Below, in pieces: positions 1 through 5,520 of a stretch of 9,780 nt of DNA. Origin of the DNA: JACMIU01 sp043763605 (GTDB lineage: Bacteria; Armatimonadota; Armatimonadia; Armatimonadales; Armatimonadaceae); NCBI GenBank assembly GCA_043763605.1, contig JAYULM010000344.1:1-9780 (forward strand), written 5' to 3'. Every line of letters begins with the position of its first letter. Position 1 is the stretch's first letter. Below the pieces are notes generated by a model that was given only the letters and a program-made list of their open reading frames with translations, did no database searches and had not been told where the DNA came from. The position numbers were made by a program, and so were the translations under genes.

Positions 1-84
1 TTTTCGGGCCGCATCGGACGCTGAAGGCTTCCAGTCGGCAAGTGTGCCGACGGGAACCCTTCAGCGTCCGATCCCCCCCGAAAA
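1..84. repeat. Large inverted repeat downstream of ftsA (family 1, diverged)
   Basis: Three nested pairs of complementary arms are visible: 1-8 with 77-84 (TTTTCGGG/CCCGAAAA), 13-27 with 58-72 (ATCGGACGCTGAAGG and its reverse complement), and 34-40 with 45-51 (GTCGGCA/TGCCGAC) around the loop AGTG. The TCGGACGCTGAAG word is shared with the palindrome at 6733-6899, and GGCTTCCAG is found in both. It lies just 3' of ftsA and probably before ftsZ, which is outside the window. It could double as a transcription attenuator, but there is no T-run on the coding side, so I call it a repeat and not a terminator. Confidence 0.8.
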
Positions 85-103
85 ACCCCGAAAACACCAC
101 ACC

Positions 104-1336
104 CTACCCCCCGCGCAAAATCCGGCGTATCCAGTCGCGTACGGCGGCGAGGAAGCCGCCCGCCGTTTCGCGCCGCCCGAGACCCGCGTGGAGCCGCCCG
201 CCCCACTGCACCAGCCCGACGCCGGTCGCGAACGACGGCGCGGCGACCGACTCGCCCAAGCCCCCGACGCCGCCCGGGAACCCGATCCGCACCGGCAACC
301 CCGTGATCTCACCCGCCAGATCGCGCGCCCCGGCGAGCATCGCGCCGCCCCCGGACACGACGACGCCTGCCGGGAGTCGGGACGCGAAGTTCGAACGGTT
401 GATCTCGGCTTTCACCATCGTGAAGAGCTCATGCATGCGTGGCTCGATGATCTCGGCTAAAAGTTGCGCACGCTCGGTGATCTCCTCGTCGGAGCCGACA
501 TGGCGGTAGTTGAAAGTCGCCCCGGTCATTAAGCCGTTGAGTTGCGTTGTGCCATGCTCTAACTTGACGCGCTCCGCCTCTTCGAGCGATGCGCGTAGCC
601 CGGCGGCGATGTCGCGCGTGACATAGACGCCGCCGACCGGGACCACGCCCGACCAGCAGATGTCGCCGTTCTGGAAAATCGCGATGTCGGAAGTCCCGCC
701 ACCAATATCGACCAGCGCGACTCCTAAGTCCTTTTCGGCGTTCATCAGGACCGAGTCCGCCGTGGCGATGGGTTCGAGGACCATGTCCTCGATGCGTAGA
801 CCGGCGCGTTCGACGCAGGTAGCGACGTTGCGCAGGAATGTCGTCGCGCCCGTGACGATATGGGTTTCGACTTCGAGTCGCGTCCCGCTCATGCCGACCG
901 GGGAGCGAATGCCGTTCTGTCCGTCCAGCGTGAAGCCGCGCGGGATCGCGTGGATAATGTCGCGGTCCGGGGGGAGGACGATCACGCGGGAGTTCTCCAT
1001 CACGCGTGCCACGTCCTCCTCGGTGACTTGCCGGTCGGGGTGCGTGATCGCGATAACCCCTTTCGAGTTCACGGACGCGATATGCTCCCCGGTGACGCCG
1101 ACCACGCACGAATGGACTTCCGCGCCCGCCATACGCTGCGCCTTGTCGCGGGACTCGATGATCGCCCCGACTGTGCGCTCAATGTCCACGACCACGCCGC
1201 GCCGCAACCCCTGCGAGGGAGCCGTGCCGACGCCGAGGATGTCTACGCGCCCGCCCTCGTGCGCCACCTCCGCGATAATCGTCGCGACCTTCGTCGTCCC
1301 GATGTCCAGACCTACAACGATGTCGCCTTTGGGCAT
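104..1336 (-). CDS. ftsA: Cell division protein FtsA
   Basis: FtsA is an actin-like ATPase that tethers FtsZ filaments to the cytoplasmic membrane and recruits later divisome proteins. The 410-residue product is full length for the family. It shows the phosphate-1 loop DIGTTK (residues 11-16), the FtsA-specific 1C subdomain at about 85-165, the phosphate-2 motif DIGGGTSD (210-217) and the adenosine motif VVVSGGGAMLAG (about 326-336). The last residues, FLAAVRDWIRRIL (395-407), form a basic amphipathic helix like the usual membrane-targeting sequence. The ATG at 1336 has no adjacent Shine-Dalgarno, because a palindrome occupies the 81 nt upstream. A strong GAAGGAGG lies on the far side of it, inside the end of sbp. 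Start and identity are both well supported. Confidence 0.97.
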   Translation of the reverse strand: MPKGDIVVGLDIGTTKVATIIAEVAHEGGRVDILGVGTAPSQGLRRGVVVDIERTVGAIIESRDKAQRMAGAEVHSCVVGVTGEHIASVNSKGVIAITHPDRQVTEEDVARVMENSRVIVLPPDRDIIHAIPRGFTLDGQNGIRSPVGMSGTRLEVETHIVTGATTFLRNVATCVERAGLRIEDMVLEPIATADSVLMNAEKDLGVALVDIGGGTSDIAIFQNGDICWSGVVPVGGVYVTRDIAAGLRASLEEAERVKLEHGTTQLNGLMTGATFNYRHVGSDEEITERAQLLAEIIEPRMHELFTMVKAEINRSNFASRLPAGVVVSGGGAMLAGARDLAGEITGLPVRIGFPGGVGGLGESVAAPSFATGVGLVQWGGRLHAGLGRRETAGGFLAAVRDWIRRILRGG

Positions 1337-1419
1337 AGTGGTCAGTGGTTAGTGGTCAGTGGACAGTGACCGGCGAAGTATCGCACTGACCACTGCTCAC
1401 TGACCACTAACCACTAACC
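1337..1419. repeat. ACTGACCACT-type inverted repeat between sbp and ftsA (family 3)
   Basis: Both arms are built from reiterated AGTGGTCAGTGGTTAGTGG-like words. An exact 18-bp stem pairs 1344-1361 (AGTGGTTAGTGGTCAGTG) with 1398-1415. The inner segments 1362-1368 and 1384-1397 can extend the stem imperfectly. The element supplies the last residues (VSG) and the TAG stop of sbp at 1407-1409, and fills the whole ftsA leader up to the ATG. It is unrelated in sequence to the other palindromes in the window. Confidence 0.9.
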
Positions 1420-1796
1420 TCCTTCCGTGCCATCTGCGACTGCGTCAGGAAGTAGCGGCGTAGCAGGGACAGGTTGGTGAAGATGCGCCAGCCCATGACC
1501 ACGATAGCGGCGAGGTACAGGTCCACGCCGATGCGGTCCCCGGCGTAGGCGAGGAGTCCGGCGAGGAGCGAGTTGATGAAAAAGCCGGACAGAAAAATAT
1601 CGCGGTGAAACTTGCCCTCGACGCCCGCGCGCACCCCGCCACAGATCGCGTCCATGCACGATAGCGCGGCGAGGCTGAAGTACGGTGCCATCACGGGCGG
1701 GATCGTGTACGGGAAAAATAGCGAACCGAGCGCGAACCCGGCGATGCTACACACTATCGGCACGAGTACCAGCCACATCTCTTTGCGCCAGATCAT
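1407..1796 (-). CDS. sbp: Small basic protein Sbp (DUF1290 membrane protein)
   Basis: This 129-residue integral membrane protein matches the DUF1290/Sbp family, usually encoded beside DUF881 genes near ftsZ and of unknown biochemical role. Hydrophobic segments lie at about 7-28, 37-57, 66-86 and 91-111. Family-like words are SLAALSCMDAICGGVRAGVEGKF (39-63, abridged here to its key GGxRAxxEGKF part), SGFFINSLLAGLLAYAGD and GVDLYLAAIVVMGWRIFTNL. The ATG overlaps the TGA of the upstream DUF881 gene as ATGA, so translation is probably coupled. The last three residues and the stop come from the palindrome at 1337-1419, so the native C-terminus may have been slightly different. The gene symbol follows family usage. 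Confidence 0.9.
   Translation of the reverse strand: MIWRKEMWLVLVPIVCSIAGFALGSLFFPYTIPPVMAPYFSLAALSCMDAICGGVRAGVEGKFHRDIFLSGFFINSLLAGLLAYAGDRIGVDLYLAAIVVMGWRIFTNLSLLRRYFLTQSQMARKEVSG
1418..1425 (-). promoter_or_regulatory. Displaced Shine-Dalgarno for ftsA
   Basis: The minus strand reads GAAGGAGG here, the strongest anti-16S match in the window, inside the last codons of sbp. It is 81 nt from the ftsA ATG in linear sequence. If the 18-bp stem 1398-1415/1344-1361 forms in the mRNA, only 2 nt (1416-1417) and 7 nt (1337-1343) remain unpaired between it and the ATG. The effective spacing is then 9 nt. Its role is inferred. Confidence 0.6.
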
Positions 1797-2695
1797 TGTT
1801 TGATTTCCTTGTCGGGCAGAGCGTTGCTCGGTGCCGCGCGTGTGTCGGTCGCGTCGCCGGCAACAGGGTCCGGGGCACTATCGGTCGCGGTTTCAGAAGC
1901 GCGTTGCGCCTGTTCCGCCTTCTTATCTGTAGCGATCTGCGACCAGCGGAGCGGCGTCGCGCCGGAGTACGCCGGGAGCGTCAGGGCTTTCGCCTTCTCG
2001 ATACCGAACATGGAAGGATCAGTCATCGCATACTGGTCCTTGACGCCCCCGGGCATCGTAAACCCGGAGTACATCGCCTCCGGGTCGCCGACCGCATGAA
2101 TCCTGACGGGCGAGCCAGAGGTCGGGACTGCGTTCACCTGCACAACCGGACCGACGCAACGGATCGCGGTGGACGCCACGACGCGCTGGTCGTTGATCGA
2201 GATCGATTCCGCACCCGCCGCCCGTAGTTCGTTCACCACGGTCTGAATATCCTGGTCGTGGATGTGGTAGCCGTTCGTCCACTGAGCATACGTCTCCTCA
2301 CTCATGTCGCTCGTTTTTTTCGGAACTTCGCGGGCGTCGCGCAGGGTGATCGTCACGCCGGGTCCGGTCACGGCGACGATGCCCGCCATCACCTTCGACT
2401 TTTGCAGGTCGGCGTACAGCAGTTTTTCGTTGTCGGTTTCTTTCGCGGCGGCAGCCTGGTACTTGGAAAGTGACGATTGCAGGTCGCCGATCTGTTTCTT
2501 CTGCTCGGAAACGGTGGCGCGCATCTCGCTGTAGGCACCGAAGACCTGTTGCGGACGGGTACCGATCAAGCCTTCGCCGCGAATCCGGTCCTGCGTGCGG
2601 AGCGAGGCGGCGGCGAGCACGCCGAAGATGATCGACAGGGCGGCGATAGACGGGACCCAGGGGTCGCTACGACTGGGGGCAGAAAAAACACTCAT
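1793..2695 (-). CDS. DUF881 family membrane-anchored protein
   Basis: This is a 300-residue protein with one N-terminal transmembrane segment (about 16-33), a polar heptad-rich stretch that looks coiled-coil (about 55-100), and a DUF881 domain at about 105-235. The domain is recognisable from VTGPGVTITLRDA (109-121) and HDQDIQTVVNELRAAGAESI (146-165), followed by INDQRVVASTAIRCVG. The C-terminal 50-60 residues are rich in Ala, Asp, Pro and Thr and probably disordered. DUF881 genes characteristically sit with sbp near ftsQ/ftsA/ftsZ in Gram-positive-type dcw clusters, which suggests a role in division or envelope work, but the function is unknown. The start at 2695 has GGAAG 9 nt upstream. The TGA overlaps the sbp ATG. 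The domain is probably extracytoplasmic, by inference. Confidence 0.88.
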   Translation of the reverse strand: MSVFSAPSRSDPWVPSIAALSIIFGVLAAASLRTQDRIRGEGLIGTRPQQVFGAYSEMRATVSEQKKQIGDLQSSLSKYQAAAAKETDNEKLLYADLQKSKVMAGIVAVTGPGVTITLRDAREVPKKTSDMSEETYAQWTNGYHIHDQDIQTVVNELRAAGAESISINDQRVVASTAIRCVGPVVQVNAVPTSGSPVRIHAVGDPEAMYSGFTMPGGVKDQYAMTDPSMFGIEKAKALTLPAYSGATPLRWSQIATDKKAEQAQRASETATDSAPDPVAGDATDTRAAPSNALPDKEIKQ

Positions 2696-2749
2696 CGGGC
2701 GCGGCTTCCATTCGGTTCGGTGGAACAGGCGTGTTCGATTGAACAGGCG

Positions 2750-3829
2750 TCAGGGCATTTCGGGTTCGCCATCGGTTGCCGGTTCGCCGGTTTCGCGCGG
2801 CACGAGTGCGGGCGCGTCGTAGGCGTACAGGTTCACCATAGCGATCTGGGTGGGGGCGGAGCCGCGCAGGTCCGTTCGCTTCGTTAAAAGAAGCGAAAGC
2901 GTGCCTAATTTTTCGTTCAAATCCATTCCAGGTCCGAGAAGAACCGTCATTCCACCCGCTCTATTTAAGCATAATTTACCCGCATTATCAATTGTGACTT
3001 TTTCCACCGGGAAATTCGCCCCCTGCGCCTTCGCCCACGCCAGACACGCGCCGACATCCGCCAATCCCGGCGCGGAACAGACCGTGCCGAGAACGGGCTT
3101 CACGGCGGTTTTCCCGCTCGCTTCGCCGCGCGTCGCGACAGACACCAGCGGCAGGTTCGCTTCCGGCGCGCCGACGAAGACGCGGAACGGCACCCGGTTT
3201 TTATCCAGCGTATACCAGCGGTTCGGTTCGGAGTCGAACTTCACGGCGGCGAACGGCTGCCGCTCGGTAACGACCACGGATAGGCCGTCGGGGAAGCGCG
3301 GCTCGATGGTTACGGTTTCCACACTCGGCTCGGCGCGGACGGCTTGCAGCAGTTGTGTGTGTCGGGTCAGCAACATTGGCAGGTTCGTGTCCGGCACTAT
3401 AGCGAGCCGCTTTGTCAGCCGGTCGGTCGGCACCGTGACGTTCCCGGCGACGGTGACGGTCTTGACCCGCAGGCGCGGCGAGAACAGGAGCGCGGCGATG
3501 ACTTCGGCGCACAGTACGACGGTCGCGGCGGAAAGGAGCACCCGCGCCCAGTTGATGCGCTTGCGGTTCTGGCGGCTTTTTTCGCGCTGTCGCCGCGCGG
3601 TCGCCGCGCCGGAGCGGAACGGTGTCGGGCTGGACCCTTTGCCACCCCTCGCTTCGGGACGGTGGACGCTGACCACGGCGCGATTCAGGACCGCCTCGGG
3701 TCGCCCGACGTGCGCGGCGTGCAGGTGCGAAAGGTGGCCGCGCTGGCGTTCGGAAAGCGGGCGCGGTCCGGCGTCCGGTTTGGAAGCGGGTTTGATGGTT
3801 TTGGTTCGTCGGTTGTCGCGGGCGTTCAT
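2750..3829 (-). CDS. ftsQ: Cell division protein FtsQ/DivIB
   Basis: FtsQ is a bitopic divisome protein linking early and late components. From the ATG at 3829 the product has 359 residues. These are a long basic cytoplasmic tail of about 95 residues (ERQRGHLSH, RRQREKSRQNRKR), one transmembrane helix at about 96-116 (VLLSAATVVLCAEVIAALLF), a POTRA domain beginning LRVKTVTVAGNVTVPTDRL and running to about 190, and an FtsQ/DivIB C-terminal domain ending near IAMVNLYAYDAP. The longer GTG start at 3895 would add 22 residues but lies within the inverted repeat 3863-3900. Neither start has a good Shine-Dalgarno, so the start is uncertain. Position between ddl and the FtsA region is classical. A short AT-rich patch at about 2955-3002 stands out from the GC-rich surroundings. 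Confidence 0.92.
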   Translation of the reverse strand: MNARDNRRTKTIKPASKPDAGPRPLSERQRGHLSHLHAAHVGRPEAVLNRAVVSVHRPEARGGKGSSPTPFRSGAATARRQREKSRQNRKRINWARVLLSAATVVLCAEVIAALLFSPRLRVKTVTVAGNVTVPTDRLTKRLAIVPDTNLPMLLTRHTQLLQAVRAEPSVETVTIEPRFPDGLSVVVTERQPFAAVKFDSEPNRWYTLDKNRVPFRVFVGAPEANLPLVSVATRGEASGKTAVKPVLGTVCSAPGLADVGACLAWAKAQGANFPVEKVTIDNAGKLCLNRAGGMTVLLGPGMDLNEKLGTLSLLLTKRTDLRGSAPTQIAMVNLYAYDAPALVPRETGEPATDGEPEMP

Positions 3830-3862
3830 TTGTTTTTCTTTTTCTGTCCTGCGCGGACGGCG

Positions 3863-3900
3863 CCAACGCAGCGGAAACGCAGTTTCCGCGAACACGTTGG
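3863..3900. repeat. Small inverted repeat in the ddl-ftsQ junction
   Basis: GCGGAAAC (3871-3878) pairs with GTTTCCGC (3882-3889) around a 3-nt loop. The outer words CCAACG (3863-3868) and CGTTGG (3895-3900) extend the stem after a small asymmetric internal loop. It overlaps the possible GTG start of ftsQ at 3895. It does not resemble the other families in sequence. Confidence 0.65.
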
Positions 3901-3919
3901 ATCGTTGTTACCTGCGGTG

Positions 3920-4951
3920 CTATTTTTCCTGGGCGAGTTTGATCAGGTGGTTTAGTAGATCGGGGAATGGGATGCCTGCTGCTTGTGCGGCTTTGGGCAG
4001 TAGCGAGGTCGCCGTCATACCGGGGATCGTGTTGGTTTCCAGTGTCACGATCTCGTCATCGTCCAAGACGAACATGTCGGTACGGCTCATGCCGCGACAG
4101 CCTAGCAAGCGATGACATTGTACGGCGATATTCTGCGCTTCCTTCGTCGCCTCCTCCGAGATGCGCGCCGGGACGATCTCGGTCGCGCCGGATTCCCCGG
4201 TGGAATACTTCGACTCGTAGTCGAAAAAACCATCCTTGCTGACGATTTCGACCACCGGAAGCGGGATCGGGTCGTCGTTCCCGAGGACCGCGACGGTGAT
4301 CTCGGTGCCGATCATCTGTTGCTCCACGAGCACGGTGTCGTCGTAGCGGAACGCTTTCTCCAACGCGGACCGCAAATACCCCTCTTCCTTCACCACCGAG
4401 CAACCGTACGTGCTCCCCTGTTTGCTCGGTTTGACAATCACCGGGAACCCGAGGTTTCGCCCGACATCCGCGATAGAACGGCGATTTTGCGCGTTGTCGT
4501 TTTTATAGAACACCATTCCCGGCGGCGTGACGATGCTTTCCGTGCCGATAAACGCCTTGTAGCGCATTTTGTCCATCGCCAGCGCGGACGCCAGTACGCC
4601 GGACCCGGTATAGGTAATGCCTAAAGTTTCCAGAAAACCCTGAACGCTACCGTCTTCGCCGCCCGGTCCGTGGAGCGCGATAAACACGACGTCAGGACGT
4701 GAGGCAGCTGGTAGTCGAGGCAACTCCGCGAGTGCCGTTACCGGTTCGTCGCCCGCCGCCATCAGCAGTTGCGGGGTGACACCTCCGGCAATCGCATCGG
4801 GCACGAACATTTTCCCGGACGCGGTATCGAGCGCGTAGACATCGTACCGCTCCGGGTCGAGCGAGTTCAGGACTTGCCGACCGGTATTCAGAGAAACTTC
4901 CCGTTCCGCCGATGTCCCGCCGCAGAGTACGGCTATTTTCAGTTTGGTCAT
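3920..4951 (-). CDS. ddl: D-alanine--D-alanine ligase
   Basis: Ddl joins two D-alanines using ATP in the cytoplasm, giving the dipeptide that MurF adds to the peptidoglycan precursor. The 343-residue product has the usual ATP-grasp layout. GTSAEREVSLNTG (12-24) carries the conserved Glu of the substrate site. HGPGGEDGSVQGFLE (94-108) and TGSGVLASALAMDK follow, then the grasp lysine region VIVKPSKQGST (171-181). The omega loop is FFDYESKYSTGE (242-253), and metal and ATP ligands lie in SRTDMF (289-294) and LETNTIPGMT (304-313). The Tyr in DYESKY indicates D-Ala-D-Ala rather than D-Ala-D-Lac specificity, by family knowledge. The ATG at 4951 lacks an adjacent Shine-Dalgarno because the palindrome 4963-5095 abuts it. 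A murB gene usually found upstream is missing. Confidence 0.97.
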   Translation of the reverse strand: MTKLKIAVLCGGTSAEREVSLNTGRQVLNSLDPERYDVYALDTASGKMFVPDAIAGGVTPQLLMAAGDEPVTALAELPRLPAASRPDVVFIALHGPGGEDGSVQGFLETLGITYTGSGVLASALAMDKMRYKAFIGTESIVTPPGMVFYKNDNAQNRRSIADVGRNLGFPVIVKPSKQGSTYGCSVVKEEGYLRSALEKAFRYDDTVLVEQQMIGTEITVAVLGNDDPIPLPVVEIVSKDGFFDYESKYSTGESGATEIVPARISEEATKEAQNIAVQCHRLLGCRGMSRTDMFVLDDDEIVTLETNTIPGMTATSLLPKAAQAAGIPFPDLLNHLIKLAQEK

Positions 4952-4962
4952 AATATTTGTTT

Positions 4963-5095
4963 CGGACGGTGAACCGTTCCGCTACGCGCCTTCGGCGGAC
5001 GCTCTGTGAGCGGGAACATCGACGGCGAGACGCCTCCGGTTCTCCCGCACCCGGTGCGTCCGCCGAAGGCGCATAGCGGAACGGTTCACCGTCCG
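4963..5095. repeat. Long inverted repeat between murC and ddl (family 1)
   Basis: The 40-bp arms 4963-5002 and 5056-5095 are reverse complements with one difference (C at 4985), around a 53-bp spacer. Each arm holds two small hairpins: GGACGG-TGAA-CCGT(T)CC at 4964-4980 and CGCC-TTC-GGCG at 4987-4997. The right arm contains the TGA stop of the murC C-terminal reading frame (5086-5088), and the left arm ends 11 nt before the ddl ATG. The outer 23 nt match the 6733-6899 palindrome at 21 positions. Confidence 0.93.
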
Positions 5096-5520
5096 TTTCC
5101 ATCTCCTGGCTTCCGCTCGTTCAGCAATCGTAACAATCCCTCGCCCGCCGCGCGGATGTCGCCCGCGCCGAGCGTGATCACTACGTCTCTGGGCTGGACG
5201 AATTCAGCAAGTCTGACGGGAAGGTCGCTCTTGTTCGGTACATATACCACGGGCGGCGCGTCCGGTAGCGCGACGATTCGCTCCGCGAGTGTTTCGGAGG
5301 AGACACCGGGGATCGGTTGCTCGCGGGCAAGGTAAATATCAGTGAGGTAGACGGCTTTGGCGTTTTCTTCGGATGTCGCCCCCACCCCCCCACCCCCCCT
5401 CCCCCGCTCCGCAGGAGAGGGGGGAGTTGGTGCGACGGGGGGGCTGACGCGTGTGCCAATCGCGGAATTCCTTACTCCCCCCTCTCCTGCGGAGCGGGGG
5501 AGGGGGGGTGGGGGCGACAT
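5086..5520 (-). pseudogene. murC: C-terminal part of MurC in a shifted reading frame
   Basis: From about residue 50 on (TSEENAKAVYLTDIY) this frame encodes the missing end of the MurC C-terminal domain. VYLTDIYLAREQPIPGV and the late motif VITLGAGDIRAAGEGLL are typical of MurC. The first 50 residues are translation of the palindrome 5352-5541 (SPPPPLPRSAGEGG) and are not MurC. Relative to the main frame a net +1 (or -2) shift is needed. The ATG at 5520 lies in the repeat and is probably not a real start. I read it as the distal half of one broken or frame-shifted murC, not as an independent gene. If the window carries a homopolymer error, this and the main part are one CDS, 5086-6715. The last codons and stop lie in the next palindrome. 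Confidence 0.8.

Noticed and set aside
1..84. Intrinsic terminator after ftsA
   Set aside because: The stem is strong but there is no T-run on the 3' side in the direction of transcription, and the sequence belongs to a repeat family also found before genes.
660..1369. Plus-strand open frames antisense to ftsA
   Set aside because: These are high-GC antisense shadows, while the opposite strand encodes a complete FtsA.
2723..2750. Direct repeat GAACAGGCGT (2723-2732 and 2741-2750) between the ftsQ and DUF881 genes
   Set aside because: Two 10-bp copies in a short junction are too little to call an operator or a meaningful repeat.
3920..4951. D-Ala-D-Lac (Van-type) ligase
   Set aside because: The omega loop reads DYESKY with Tyr, typical of D-Ala-D-Ala ligases, and the gene sits in a dcw cluster with no vanH or vanX neighbour.
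4692..5102. Minus-strand reading frame beginning ATG at 5102 directly after AGGAG, overlapping ddl
   Set aside because: The first part is palindrome sequence and the rest is ddl in another frame. The spacing of AGGAG to ATG is zero and no recognisable domain appears.
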